This document shows positions 24,062 to 36,322 of a DNA stretch of 64,000 nt, one piece after another. The DNA lies in the NCBI GenBank assembly GCA_024291935.2, contig CM044316.1, forward strand, positions 74,168,501 to 74,232,500, in the 5' to 3' direction. The notes below the pieces were generated by a model, which saw only the letters and a list, made by a program, of their open reading frames with translations, did not search any database and had not been told where the DNA came from. This stretch comes from Okapia johnstoni (taxonomy: Eukaryota > Chordata > Mammalia > Artiodactyla > Giraffidae). How positions within the stretch are numbered: position 1 is the first letter of the stretch; every line of letters starts with the position of its first letter. A program made the position numbers and the translations under genes.

Positions 24062-24510
24062 CATATAGTCAAAGCTCTGGTTGTCCAGTGTCATGTACAG
24101 ATGTAAGAGGTGGACCATAAAGAAGGCTGAGAACCAAAGAACTGATGCCTTCAAATTGTGATGCTGGAGAAGACTCTTGAGAATTCCTTGGACAGCAAGG
24201 AGAGCAAACCAATTAAAACCAAAGGAAATCAACCTGGGATATTCATTGGAAGGATTGATGCTGAAACTGAAGCTTCAATGCTTTGGCCACCTGAAGCAAA
24301 GAGCAGACTCATTGAAAAGACCCTGATGCTGGGAAGGGTTGAGGGCAAAAGGAGAAGGGGGTGACAGAGGATTAGATGGTTGGATGGCATCACCGACTCA
24401 ATGGACATGAGTTTGAGCAAACTCCTGTAGGTACTGAAGGACAGGGAAGTTTGGCGTGCTGCTGTCAATGGGACTGCAAAGAGTCAGACACGGTTTAGCA
24501 ACTGCACAAC
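24062..24510 (+). mobile_element. BovB LINE tail, diverged
   Basis: BovB 3' end from 'agtcaaagctctggttg' to 'tttagcaactgcacaactg'. It has more mismatches and small deletions than its neighbours, including loss of most of the terminal TGAAC units, so it is probably an older copy. Confidence 0.88.
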
Positions 24511-26046
24511 TGGCTTCATTATTAAAACACATTTGCCTTTTTGATTCCAGATTTGACTTTTACAAAGTAGCAACCAAAACATTATATACTACAAATCGAA
24601 GGCACTGCTGATTTGGGGTCAGTGGACTCAAAATATAACACTAAATTTTAATTCTATTCATATATTTCTGTTAGGAATACTTATGACTCTAATTTTTCTC
24701 AGAGATATAGACTTTTGTGAGGAAAGATTCCTCATATTAAACCCTGAAACTCACTGAACATATTTGGAGACTTGTCAAAGTAGTTAAAAGTTTTATTTCT
24801 ATAACACTGCATCAAATCCCCTAAACTAGCAGCAAGTTAATAAAAGCTTTAAAAGAGAATTGTCTTTGAAATGAATCAAATGAGCATAGTATCTGTCAGC
24901 AATAACATAATTAACTTTTTCAAATATACTACATTCTTACCAATGTAACATAAAAAGTACAAGTGAGATACACTTGTACTTTAAAAAGTAAAGCACACTA
25001 AAATGCAATAGGTAGTGGCCAAAAATGGCTAGTTAGTGGTTTTATTTAATTATTCTTTCATTCATTCAGCCAACAGTTATTGGGTTCCTACTGCACATTA
25101 ACTAGGTCAGGTGCATTAGATACAATGATGAGTAACTCACACTGATCCCTTACTATAGACACAATTACTTCTCTTCTTCAAAATTGTTTTTGAAATGCTA
25201 TGAAAACTTCTGAGTTCCAAAGCTTATGCTGGTTGACTGAACTTTAATCCAATACATAATTTAGTTTTCCTATATTGACAGATACAGTCTACTTTTTTCT
25301 TCTTAGTATTGACATGAAAAAGACAACTTCTTTTCAAATGTAACCATGATATTACTTTTAATCAGAGGAAAAAAATATCTATATAAATTTACATAGTGCT
25401 AAATTATTTAAAGTACCATTACCTTCCCAATGGGGAGTAATTTGGAAATTATGGAAGTTATCCCGAATCCATAATGATATATGCCAGTGAAGTACTTCAC
25501 ACATGAAAACATTTTGAAATTTGATCACTGACTGATATTTACCAAGCATGTTTTTGAAACTCTGAAGAACAATCCAGCTGGAATAATTTTTCTTACATCA
25601 TATATTTATAGTCTTAGAAAAATAATGATTAAAACAGCTATAAAACATTGATGAATATTTTCAGGCACTAAAATAAGTTCTATTTTATTTACAGTGACTA
25701 TTTAACTTGACTAAATTGACTTGGAAATTACTTTCCAGTGAAAATAAAATTTAAATGTATATTAATATTAGAAAGATAAGAAATTTATTATATTCAAGTA
25801 GTACATGTAGTGCCTTTAAAGTATAACGTTAATCACTAAGTCATATTTTTAAATTATTTGTGAGCACTACAAATAATAATATAATTTAAATATTAAATAA
25901 AAATGTTAAAATTGAGAGACCAACAGATTACACTAATTAGCAACACACAGCAATCTTACACAGAGCACCCATAATGCACTGATCTCCAAATGTGTCAGTC
26001 ACTCATGAAAACAATGATGATCGCTATTGAAATGTTTAAATTTTGC
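24511..26046. other. AT-rich intron beside exon 2
   Basis: No further exon was found. An L2-like fragment ('cattcattcagccaacagtt', 'ggttcctactgcacatt') lies at about 25050-25150 on the minus strand. Confidence 0.45.
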
Positions 26047-26052
26047 ACTTAC
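26047..26052 (-). promoter_or_regulatory. EDIL3: 5' splice donor of EDIL3 exon 2
   Basis: The minus-strand sequence GAGGTTG|GTAAGT gives a perfect GTAAGT donor right after the codon for the last valine of the EGF exon. The GT is at 26052-26051. The split codon (phase 1) fits the EDIL3 exon arrangement. Confidence 0.92.
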
Positions 26053-26181
26053 CAACCTCCACAACACTAGAACAGTTGGGACCTGTGAAGCCAGCTGGAC
26101 ACTTGCAGGAAAAGGAACCATCAGACAATCCTGACAAGCAGGTACCTCCATTTTCACAAGGATTGGGATCACAAATATCAC
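26053..26181 (-). CDS. EDIL3: EDIL3 (DEL-1) internal coding exon, first EGF-like repeat (exon 2)
   Basis: EDIL3 is a secreted matrix glycoprotein of endothelial and other cells. It has three EGF repeats followed by two discoidin (F5/8C) domains; it binds integrins and phosphatidylserine and limits leukocyte adhesion. Read on the minus strand, this exon is 129 bp. It opens with the last two bases of a glycine codon and closes with the first base of a split codon, so it is a symmetric phase 1-1 exon and skipping it would keep frame. The peptide starts [15 protein letters not shown] and ends [16 protein letters not shown]. The six cysteines have spacing C-x4-C-x5-C-x10-C-x-C-x8-C, a complete EGF fold. 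The match to the EDIL3 N-terminal EGF, including the SSVVEV tail before the next small exon, is what I recognise from memory. No calcium-binding EGF signature precedes the first cysteine, and the integrin-binding RGD lies in the second EGF, not here. MFGE8, the paralogue, lacks this tail. There is no stop or frameshift, so the exon appears functional. Confidence 0.94.
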
Positions 26182-26205
26182 CTGAGAAATAAAGAAACAG
26201 ATATT
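26182..26205 (-). promoter_or_regulatory. EDIL3: 3' splice acceptor and pyrimidine tract of EDIL3 exon 2
   Basis: On the minus strand the exon is preceded by a T-rich run ending TTTCTTTATTTCTCAG, with the AG at 26183-26182. The pyrimidine tract, the CAG and the phase-correct junction into the EGF reading frame fix the exon start at 26181. Confidence 0.9.
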
Positions 26206-26597
26206 GACTTTTTTTGCCTTAGGCACTAAACTGTATTATTTCATAACCCTCACTCATCCTCCTTTGGTAAAATCACAATACTTTATATAGATTTACAGAT
26301 AAGGTAGACAAGACCTATTTGAAACCATGTGCTTCTAAAAGAAATGGTATGTAACAAGGTTAAAATTAAATTTTTCAATTCAACATTGCATACTAAATTG
26401 CATACTAAAAGCAAGTAATGTACTTGGGAGTTCTTTCATTATGTGCAAATGAAAGATTTTCTAATTTGTTGAAGAAGATTAACCAAAATGTCTGTAGTTG
26501 ACCGGTTTACTAATTACTCCAATAAATATATATCCACACATTTTGCTTGATAACTTTGCAAGTTCTCTCAATAAAGGGGGTGTTTATTTCTTCATGT

Positions 26598-27540
26598 CTA
26601 GAGTCTGGGCTTATCCATGTGACTTGCTTTGACCAGTAGGGTGTTAGGAGACTTGAAGTCAGTTGATGTTTGATAAAACATTTGAATAATTCTGCTTCCT
26701 TTCTTGGATCTCTGCCACAGCCCTGAGAGTAAATTCAGCCTAGCCTGCTCAAGAGAACTGCCAGGAAACATGCAAGGAAAGAGAAATAACTTGTGCAGCA
26801 ACCAAAACTGAAAACATGTGGCCATGGCTTTAATACAGGTAGTGGACGGAATCTGGAAAAGAACTGAACGAATGGCTGCAGGAGGCCAGGAAAATGGGTT
26901 CTCTGTGCCATACAGAGAGATGCAGTTGGTAAGACTATCACTTGAGGAAACTTTGGTGAAAGAAAACGTACCTAATAAACCTTCGTATATGAGTAATGAC
27001 ATTTGTAGGCAGAATGTAGAAGTGTCACTTGACTCAATAACTGTATTTAATAAGGTATGATAAGAAAGAGACATGCTAAATACAGAACTGATGAGTTTGA
27101 AAGTAAAAGAATAGGGAGGCATCAGGACTTAATGATAGAAAAAAAAACAATTTCTCAACCCCAGCTTCTCAAATCAGTGAAAGATCAAATCCAGAGCTTT
27201 GTCAGAAAGACATGGCTTCAACATAAATGTCAGACGAAGGATGTAGCTACAAGACCTGTGTGAAAACATTTCATGTAACTCAAGTGCAGCCTGGAAGAAT
27301 CTCTCAGCTAAATAGAAAGAGATTCTAGAAATCTTAAGGATATTATCCCTGAGCAGCCTGACAGATCCAAAGTAGTGCTGCTTAGGTATGGAGTGATAAA
27401 CAGGCTTCAGAGAGTGATGGGTGTGGCTTTACAAAGAGAATGTGAATCAGATTCAGAAAAGCCCATACAACTTCTAAAGGAGCTTTATAGGTGAAGGTGC
27501 CATCTCCTGGATTAAAAGGGAATGAAGCTTTTCAAAATTA
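26598..27540 (+). mobile_element. Probable MaLR (MLT1-type) LTR plus internal remnant
   Basis: The left part reads like an MLT1 LTR ('ggcttatccatgtgacttgc', 'tagcctgctcaagagaactg'). It is followed by internal-type sequence and a short A-rich end near 27540. Open frames within it (about 80 codons or fewer) are decayed. The internal part resembles 59955-60260. Confidence 0.45.
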
Positions 27541-28084
27541 AAAAAAAAAGCAGCGGGACCCCAACTTCCTTACTACTTGGTATTTCGTAGGAACTTTATT
27601 CCCCTACAGAAGTTTTCTCCTGAATTATTTCATCTCTTTTCCAGACTAACTGCTCTAAAACTTTACAAAAAAGGAAAATGGATGTTAAGATATTTGTGAA
27701 CTTTATAAAGCAGGTCATTAGCTATACTAACATGATAGACTAAAATACTTCATTAACACTGGATCAGATATTAGAAAAAGAGTCCTGAAATAAGCTTATA
27801 AATGAACAAAAGAATATGCTTTGGGATTACCATAGAATTAAGCATAGCTGAACCCTGGAGTATTTGATTGGCAATGACTGAGAAAGTATAAATATGTCCG
27901 ATCAGGGGAGATTAAAAAGTGACATCACCAATTATCAGTTGAGGAGACAACAAATGTTTTTAACATGCATTTTAAAGTTTTAACATGGTCAGATATATTT
28001 TAAGACTATTCTGGCAGCATTATCTATCAAATGTGTTTGAAAGTGGAGGCTGATGACTGGTAAAGATACTTCAATAGATTATTT
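27541..28084. other. Intronic sequence, nothing recognised
   Basis: AT-rich, with no exon or young repeat. Confidence 0.45.
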
Positions 28085-28640
28085 ATCTATCTGTTTATAT
28101 ATCCAGCTAGTGAGTCATTCAACCATCCTTTCATTTCTCCATCCATCTATCTATTCTTTGAGTACCTATTTAATGATAGGCACCAAGTGATAACCTAAGA
28201 GGCATATATAAAGACAGTCCTTATGATCAATGAGTACAGATCCCACTACAGGAGATAAAAAAGATAGAAACAGTTACAGCACATGGTAATCAGAACTATG
28301 ATTAGTATACATGATCCAAATCATAGGCTCACAGGAGACTTCTAAATGGATGCAGTGCTGTTCAGTGATGCAGAAGAAAAAAGGTACATGCTTAATATCC
28401 CAGGAAAAGAAAATAACATATATGAAGGAAAAAGATCAATGCTCATCCCAGGAACTTCAAATAGGCCACTCTAATTAAAGCATAGAAGAGTACGATGAGT
28501 AGAAAGAAATGAGCTCAGAAAGGTTAGCATAGTCATCTAGATAAAGGCCTTGTATGCTGTATCCCAAATTCTGAAGTTTTTCTGTAAGCACTGAAAAATC
28601 ATAAAAGGACTTTACATATGGGCAAGTATGTGCTCACATT
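28085..28640 (-). mobile_element. L2 LINE remnant
   Basis: The complement of the L2 end is recognisable ('ttctttgagtacctatttaa', 'gataggcaccaagtgataac', 'acagtccttatgatcaatga'), followed by decayed L2 body. Confidence 0.5.
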
Positions 28641-31012
28641 GGTGTTCTGGAATGCTGACTCAGGCAATATTTTTTTTAATCAAATGGAGGAGTCAAGGCT
28701 GATGGCAAAAGGACTAAGCATGAATCTTCTGAGGTAGTCCCATAAAAAATGATGACTTTCTTAACTCTTTTTAGAGGTAGCTATGGACAAGGAAAGCAAT
28801 GCAAGCACCATTTAAACCCAATCCAGTTAATAAATGCTAGCTAATAAGATAGGAAATGATAGTCCCCCCAAATTACTACCTCCCCCATTAGAAACAAGGC
28901 ATTATTGTTGAGATTGTCTAGAAAGTCAATTACTAGTTTAAAAGTGTGATCCTGCCTGTCTTTCTTCAGTGTGAGCAAAGAAGCAGAGCTTTGTACAGTC
29001 AGACTAACAACACTGCCATCTGCTCACTCTGTACATTGCATAAAGATGAGTATTAACACCAAACTTTTTTTGCTAAGATGTCAGTCATATTTCTGTGCAT
29101 TGTGAATACTACAGAAAGAGGAGTTCTATGTTCCCCAGACGAGAATCTGTTGTTGCAGCAATGTCAACAGATCAAGGAACACTGTAGGTGTTTATACTGA
29201 TTTATTTACACTGACAGGAGAGATCTCCACAGGAGAAAGGCAAGGCATGAACAGTATCCTACAGGTTCTCAAGAATACAGGCTATATTTATATATTTATC
29301 CAAAATCAAGATCTCTCACTCTGATCCTTCTCACCCCTACAGCCAGTTTCCTTTATGTGAGCTTACCCAGAGTTACATGAGACCACCATGTCTGGTCCCT
29401 TTGGTTAACCCACCATCACAGACAGCTTTGTTGTCCTAAGAAACCTTTCTTAGTACTTGTGCTGCCCTTGCTAGGTGATAATACTTAATCTAGTTGATTC
29501 TCCATAGGTGTGTCTGCCAGTCATACGATGCTTCTGTGATCACAATGAGACATGCTGGTCTGTTTACCTCTCATCATAGCTCGCAGATGCCAGCTACTCT
29601 TCAGCTGACCTGTTTTCTCCCTTGTACTTTTTGTTCTTTCTGCTTATTACTTATTTCTAAGATGTTAATACTGTGAAAACCCATATTTTAGCCCCATTAT
29701 TGATATCTACTCAGTGTCTTTCTGAAACATATAAGAGAGGTAATAGATTTGACTGTAATGTGCTGGTAGAACTAAGAGGGCATTGTGACCAAACTGACGT
29801 GTGTGTTGAGGGAGAGCAAAAATTCTGGATTGATTTCTAGAGCTCTTGCCTGCATGACTGTAAGGCCATCTTTCATAAGGAAATATAATGGATTCATTGT
29901 TAAAGGAATTATTGTGCTTAAGAAGTCTGCAGAGTATCCAAAATGAAAATGTCCTATAAAGGTATCGAATGATCAGACATGGAATTGAAGAGCATTTGAT
30001 AAAACATGGATTGTTAGGTACGGATGTGAATACTGTAATCCAGTGAGAGTCATTAAAGGGAGGGGAGGGAAGCAGAGCCAAGGGGAAAGGAGAGGGGAGA
30101 AGTCCCTGGGCACACTAACAAATAAATGAGAATAAAGAGGGAAGATCCTTCAAGAGAGAAAGGGGAGGAAAATAGTGATAAGCCTCTTCCACAACAGTAT
30201 GTATACCCAGTCTATTCACTTAGGGTCTAATATGTCGAGGACTGCCTGACATAGCTCTGGTATGTCGAGATTAATTAAAGGCCCCCCCACGAACCTGTGA
30301 TAGATGGATAACGTCAGCATAAAAACAAATTTTAGATGGGCACAACAGAACCCAAACACAATTAGGATGATTAGAGGCTGTGTTATATATTTGTTTCTCC
30401 ACACCTAATTATCAATATCACCCCTGTGTCAGCTGAGTTCTCCATGAAGACAAAGAGTATAGCAAGTTTATTAAGAAGTAATACCCAAGAAAAAACGAGG
30501 AAGCAGCAGAAAAGGGCTGGAAAAGCTTGCATCTTGTGATGCACACCTGACACCTGTGACAAGAAATGGGTGGTGGTGGGTGGGTGGGGAGGTCACTGAA
30601 GGAGCACTGAGCCTAGGAGTCTCAGTCTATAATGCAGAAGTGACGGTCTTAACTAACCTACCTGGGAGCTCCAGAGCGAAGATTACCCTTTAGAGGAATC
30701 CCCCGAAGGCAGAAATGACCAGGCGCTTGCCCAGTTTTTGGTAGGAGGAGGCCCAGTCAGAATGAGGCTCTAAGGCTCTAATGGGATCATGAAGAAAGTG
30801 CTACCAAAGAAAGTCAGCGGAAGCTAAGTGCATTCTTTGCAGCCAAACAGCTTGTTCTTTCTTGAAAGGATACTGGAGCCATGCACCTCCATGGGTACCA
30901 AGGTCCTCTTTCACCGTCAAAGCTGTCCTGGTTTGGATAAGTTACATAGTTACTTTGGTCAAAACCAGGGTATCTTAGCTTGCTTTCTTTTATCTACACC
31001 CACTATCTCAGT
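28641..31012. other. Intronic sequence, unassigned
   Basis: No gene was recognised. It includes a GA-rich patch (about 30055-30170), a C7 run near 30284, and a TGGG-rich patch (about 30569-30591). A block at about 30235-30480 could be an unrecognised old LTR, but I cannot support a family. Confidence 0.4.
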
Positions 31013-31023
31013 AGGCTGATACC

Positions 31024-31579
31024 TTCAGTTCAGTTCAGTTCGGTCAGTCAGTCGTGTCTGACTCTTTGCAACCCCATGGACTGCAGCATGCCAGGCCTCC
31101 CTGTCCATCACCAACTCCTGGAGTTCACCCAAACTCATGTCCATTGAGTCGGTGATGCCATCCAACCATCTTATCTTCTGTCGTCCCCTTCTCCTCCTGC
31201 CCTCAATCTTTCCCAGCATCAAGGTCTTTTCCAATGAGTCAGTTCTTCGTATCAGGTGGCCAAAGTATTGGAGTTTCAGCTTCAACATCAGACCTTCCAA
31301 TGAACACCCAGGACTGATCTCTTTAGGACTGACTGGTTGGATCTCCTTGCAGTCCAAGGGACTCTCAAGAGTCTTCTCCAACACCACAGTTCAAAAGTAT
31401 CAATTCTTCGGCGTTCAGCTTTCTTTATAGTCCAACTCTCACATCCATACATGACCACTGGAAAAACCATAGCCTTGACTAGATGGACCTTTGTTGGCAA
31501 AGTAATGTCTCTGCTTTTTAATATGCTGTCTAGGTTGGTCACAGCTTTCCTTCCAAGGAGTAAGCATCTTTTAATTTTA
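31024..31579 (-). mobile_element. BovB LINE tail with 11-bp TSD
   Basis: The minus copy runs from the tail complement 'ttcagttcagttcagttcgg' to 'gcatcttttaattttaa'. The exact direct repeat aggctgatacc lies at 31013-31023 and 31580-31590. This gives a clean 5'-truncated insertion of 556 bp. Confidence 0.96.
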
Positions 31580-31590
31580 AGGCTGATACC

Positions 31591-32649
31591 CTAAGTAGAA
31601 ACCCTTTCTGGCTAAAATTTCAAGTCTAATTCAAATGTACTTCAGGGACTTCTGATTCTCTGTCATTTCAGTTAATCTGAAAAAGCATCAGTTTAAGAAT
31701 CCTGATTAAAATGCAACTGCCTTCTGGATTTCAAGTCAGTGTTTTGTTGTCTCTTTGTTTCCCAGTGGATGCGTTGGTAGAGTCTTTTAAAACTAAGATG
31801 GCAACCGGTACAAGAAGACAGGCTCAGGAAAGGAAAAACAGGACAATACACACATTCATGGTTCTTTATTTCATTGTCAGCAGGTTCCTAAAATATACCT
31901 CTGCAGATTGTAATCTGTGTGCAGTGTTATACCTTGATGCTTCTTGGCTGGCTGGCCTCACCTGCTTTAGATTAGGACAGATGTGTTTAATTTGAATCTA
32001 ACTATGTTTTATGATTCCATCTGCAGTTTATGGCAGACTCAGGCAAATTAAGCTGATGCCGATTTGCCTTTTGGCAATCGAATGCAGCAATTATTTTTCC
32101 CAGGGGCAAGAAATCATTGCAGGCTAAATTTAACTTCCCATTTGCCTGCTCTCTCTCCCCACTCTCCAGAGTTCTGTTTGGACTGGGACCATCCTGTCTG
32201 CACTCAGTGTCCTCCTCATTCTTCTCACTGACCCACCACCTGTTGCCAGTCACCTCCTGTTCAAAATGATTTAGGGACTGTCTTATTTCACTTTATTATC
32301 AATTGCCTGATGTTTTAGCCAAAATCGCAAAGTGTGTATGAGTCTATAAAATACAGCACTACAGAAGACAGTGCAGAAAAGAAAAAAAAAAACAACACTA
32401 AAATTTGTGCCATTATGATTGTGGTTGTTTTTCTGTGAGCTCAGTATACAGCCATGCAACTTGTGATGTAGGGAAAAGGAGAAAATCCTATGCTGGCACT
32501 AATCTGGGAATCAAGTGGCCAGAACAGCTAATTTGCCTCATTGATATGTAACTCTAGCATGGTTTATGCACTGAGTTTTCTTTACCTATTACTGCTTATC
32601 TCCAGTTTACAAATCAGAAAAACCCTGACTCGGCTATCATGTATTGATA
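31591..32649. other. Intronic sequence, no gene seen
   Basis: Open frames at 31711-31995 (+) and 32002-32253 (-) show no domain and no conserved motif. An A-run lies at about 32381-32391. Confidence 0.45.
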
Positions 32650-33065
32650 CTCCAGGAACCAAACATTAGACACTGGGAATGTCGCCTAGATGAAGAGACG
32701 TATGAATCCTGCATTCCTGAAATTCATAGTATAGTGGACAGGATGCATACAAAAAACTGACAAATAAGCAAGGTATTGTCCACTGTAACAAAAACCATGT
32801 TAGGGGTGGGGGAATGGTAAACTGCTGAGAAACTGATGAAAAAGGCAGTAAATATCACTATTTACTTAAGATACACAGTCAAGAAAGGCTTCTTTGAAGA
32901 GGTGCCACTTGAGCTGAAGCTGAACATTAGCCAGTCATGTTAAACACCTAAGGAAGAGTCTTCTAGGCAGAGGGGATAGCAAGTGTGTGGCCTGAGTGAT
33001 AAGCAAGAGAGTGATGAATTCAAGCGATACGAAAGAGGCCAGAGTGTCCAGAATACAGTGATGAA
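32650..33065 (-). mobile_element. L2 LINE remnant
   Basis: The complement of the L2 C-terminal region: 'gaggtgccacttgagctgaa', 'gtcttctaggcagagggga', 'gcaagtgtgtggcctgag'. Confidence 0.6.
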
Positions 33066-33589
33066 GTGTCACTAAATGTTTTTTGTCAGCAACAGTTTTA
33101 GCAGGAACCAAGTTATAACTAAAGCCCCACATTTGATTCTCTGTCCTTATGATAATCAAGGACAATTCTTCTAAGCCTACTCTTACTATATTATCAAACA
33201 TCTACTGAAAATATATTACTGTATTCTACTTTTTAGATATTAATATAGTTACACAGTACTGTATTAACACACTGTTGTAAATACATGAATAATTTATTTG
33301 GCTGAATGCATGTATCTCCATTTCCTTTGTTCCTTTAGCAATCCAAGAAGCCACCTACAATATATCTGTACCTTCATCCCTGCCCTCTCATTTCTGAAAG
33401 AAAATGTGTATACAGATGCAAATTTAAAGACAAAAAAGTAGTAACATATCCCTAAAGCATATAGCTACACTAACACAAGATATTAATATTAATTTCTTCA
33501 ACATCTCTGCAAACTAAATGTAAAAATTGTCACAGTACATATTTATATGTGGTAAAGTAAATGGAGACTATATTTTGTTTGTTTTACTT

Positions 33590-34145
33590 TGGATCTTTTT
33601 TAATGGAATTATAATTGACAAATATATTATATTAGTTTCAAGTGAACAACAAACCTAGTGACTTAGTATTTTCATACACTACAAAATGATCACAGGTCTA
33701 GTTACCATATGTCACCACACAGAGTTATTATAATATTACTGATTATATTCCCAGCACTGTAATATTACTTCCCTGTGACTGTTTTATTTTATAGCTAGAA
33801 GTTTGCGCCTCTTAATCCCCTTCACACATTTCACCCATCTTCCAACCCTCTCCCCTCTGGCGACCACCAGTTGTTTCTCTGTATCTGAGTCTGTTTCTGT
33901 TTTGTTATTCACTTGTTTTTGTTTCTTTGGTTGTACTATGGGACTTGTGGGACTTTAGTTCCCTGAGCACGGATCAAATCCTGACCTTAGTAGTGACAGC
34001 TCAGAGTCCTAATCACTGGACCACCAAGCAACTCTCCTTGTCCATTTGTTCCATTCTTTAGAGTCACATTTTAGTGAAATCGTATTATATTTTATGTCTC
34101 TGTCTGACTTATTTCACTTAGCTTAACACCCTCTAGGTCCACGAT
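33590..34145 (-). mobile_element. L1 LINE 3' end (part of a 5'-inverted insertion)
   Basis: The complement of an L1 3' UTR: 'atggaattataattgacaaa', 'tggcgaccaccagttgtttc', 'cttatttcacttagcttaac'. It is interrupted by a CHR-type SINE. It abuts opposite-strand L1 ORF2 at 34146. Confidence 0.85.
33929..34036 (-). mobile_element. CHR-type tRNA-Glu SINE nested in L1
   Basis: It reads 'ttgtactatgggacttgtgg', 'tagttccctgagcacggatc', 'ctaatcactggaccaccaag', the complement of the cetartiodactyl CHR SINE head and body. Confidence 0.8.
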
Positions 34146-34776
34146 TACATGGTCAATTAATCTATGACAAAGGAGGCAAGGATATTCATTGGGGGAAAGA
34201 CAGCCTCTTCAATAAACAGTGTTGGGAAAACTGGACAGCTACATAGGAAAGAATGAAATGACTATTTCCTTACACTATACATAAAAAATAAATTTAAAAT
34301 GGATTAAAGATTTAAATGCAAGACCTGCAACTATAAAACTCCAAGAATAAAACAAGCTCTCAGCCCTTTGACACCATTCTTAGCACAATTTGGGGGCTTA
34401 TGTCAGCCCAGGGCAACAAAAGCACAAATAAACAAATGGGACTACATTCATGTAAAAAGCTTCTGCACAGCAAAGGAAACCACCAACAAAATGAAAAGGC
34501 CAACCTATTGAATGCGAGAAGATATCTACAAATGATATATCTGATAAGAAGTTGATATCCTAAATACATAAAGAACTCATACAACTTAATATCAAAAACA
34601 AACAAAAAAAACAACCTGATTGAAAAATATACAGGGGACCTGAGTAGACATTTTACAAAAAAAAGACATGCAGAAGGCCAACAAGCACTTGAAAAGACGC
34701 TCAACATCCCTAATCACCAGAGAAATGCAAATCAGAACAACAGTGAGATATAAGAGACCATTTAAATTCATGCTCC
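34146..34776 (+). mobile_element. L1 ORF2 segment, inverted 5' part of the same insertion
   Basis: Sense L1 ORF2 3' region: 'tgacaaaggaggcaaggata', 'ctgcacagcaaaggaaacca', 'ccctaatcaccagagaaatg'. Its 5'-most base meets the 3' segment and its 3'-most part is on the outside, the order expected of twin priming. Confidence 0.85.
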
Positions 34777-35637
34777 ACAACCAGGACAACCTCATCTTCA
34801 GTTTATTGCTCTCCACTGAACTTGGCAGCTATACTATCACTTCATTTAAAACTGAAAGAAAACAAAAGCTTTGTCTTCAATTGCACAAGTTAGAATTTGA
34901 ACCAACCTGTAAACAGAGTACTTGGCAAAATGAGCCACTTCTATTACACAAGTGAGCAATAACTCTAGTTAAAATGAGATAAAGTTCAGGAGAATTTGCA
35001 TAGTCAACCTGGTAAAACTCACAAATGTTAGCACCCTTATGACTTACTGCCAGTGAAACTGTACAGAACAAAATAAATGTCACTTTTGAATCAACAGCAG
35101 GACTGAATTTACTTTGGTGCCTCTTGAGAGACCATTTATGCTGAATACTGAAATTTTATTTGTTGTATGCTCTAATGAATTTGATGCATAGACTTTTATT
35201 TTAAAGCCTTTCTTCACAAGCTAAAGCTTAAAAATGTGGACAGTTTAAATTAAAAAACAAAACAAAACACAGTGCAAAAGGTTTGATGGGATTGTTAGCT
35301 TCATTTGTACTTTAAAAACAAATTTTAGTTGATGCTTCAGGCCATCCTGCCATTTGGGAGAGAAAGAAATAAGATTAAAAAAAAAAGAATATATGTAAAG
35401 TTAAAAAACAGAAAATAAACTAATTAAAAAAAAAAGAATATTTGTGTTGAGAGGATCTGTCATTTCACTGGAAAAATCATGTGGTGCACTTGTAATGAAA
35501 GAAAAATTAATACCTTGATGTCCACAGGACTCCCAAATGACCACATGCAACTATGGAAGACACAAGTCTAATGAATGAACAAGGAAACTCTGTAGACTCA
35601 CTCAAGGCTACACTAAAGCTAATTTAAAGCAGGATAT
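34777..35637. other. Intronic sequence with A-rich patches
   Basis: Two nearly identical A-rich motifs (attaaaaaaaaaagaatat) occur at about 35374 and 35422. No gene. Confidence 0.5.
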
Positions 35638-35644
35638 TTCTTAG

Positions 35645-35862
35645 TTGCTTTTGTTGTTTAGTCTCTAAGTCCTGTCTGACACTGCACCCCCCTTGACTCC
35701 TGGCGTAGGCCCCCCGGCTCCTCTGTCCAAGGGATTTCCCAGGTAAAAATACCAGAGGAGATTGTCATTTCCTTCTCCAGGGGATCTTCCCGACCCAAGG
35801 ATTGAACCCACAACTCCTGCATTGCAGGCAGATTCTTTACTGCTGAACCAACAGAGAAGTCC
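35645..35862 (-). mobile_element. Bov-tA SINE, diverged
   Basis: A minus copy from 'tgttgtttagtctctaagtc' to 'ccaacagagaagtcc'. A direct repeat, ttcttag, lies at 35638-35644 and 35863-35869. Confidence 0.85.
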
Positions 35863-36191
35863 TTCTTAGCTGTTAGCCAGTGGTTTATCCTACTATTTTT
35901 AAAGATAGGTTTTTTCTTCTTAAATAACTTTTTAAATGTGAGGGAAATACAGTATTGAAGAGAATTAGAAGGAAATCAGCAATAATTTTGAGTGTTGACT
36001 ATTTGAATTTTACATCTTTTACCACACAGCTTCAATCAAGGCTAATTGCATGAAAATATAAAAATATTTTGGGCTCTACATTTTGAAAAAGGCTTTTGGC
36101 ATATTTTGTTTTTTAAAACACTCTAGAGAGTCCCTTAAAATAACAAAATCTAGAGTTTTTAGAATTGAAAGGGACATTAGAGATGATCTAA

Positions 36192-36322
36192 CCCAGTGAT
36201 TCTCAAACTTTGCTGAATATTAGAATCACAGGGGAGTTTTTAAAATTCCTGATGCCCAGTCCAATTAAGTCAGAATCACTGGGGTTGGAAAACAGACTTC
36301 TGCATTTCTTAAAGCTCATCCA
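36192..36322 (+). mobile_element. MER5A-like hAT-Charlie remnant
   Basis: It has the features 'cagtgattctcaaactttgc', 'agaatcacaggggagttttt', 'aaagctcatcc'. The right terminus is lost. Confidence 0.7.

Larger units (their letters stand above)
1..26052 (-). other. EDIL3: EDIL3 intron 2 (partial, runs off the left edge)
   Basis: Inferred from the position of exon 2 and its minus-strand orientation. I looked on the minus strand for the short following EDIL3 exon (about ten codons, alternatively included in known mammalian isoforms) and for the second EGF exon and found neither. The next exon therefore appears to lie outside the window. All open frames in this interval belong to repeats or are short chance ORFs. 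Confidence 0.8.

Noticed and set aside
1..26052. The short EDIL3 exon after EGF1 and the second EGF exon
   Set aside because: I found no minus-strand match with splice sites; they probably lie left of the window, though a roughly 30-bp exon could be missed by eye.
26598..27122. 174-codon minus-strand open frame near exon 2
   Set aside because: It lies antisense to an old MaLR-like repeat, lacks recognisable domains and has no splice context fitting EDIL3.
30235..30480. A possible retroviral LTR starting near 'tgtcgaggactgcctgac'
   Set aside because: No terminal repeats, polyadenylation layout or family resemblance that I could support.
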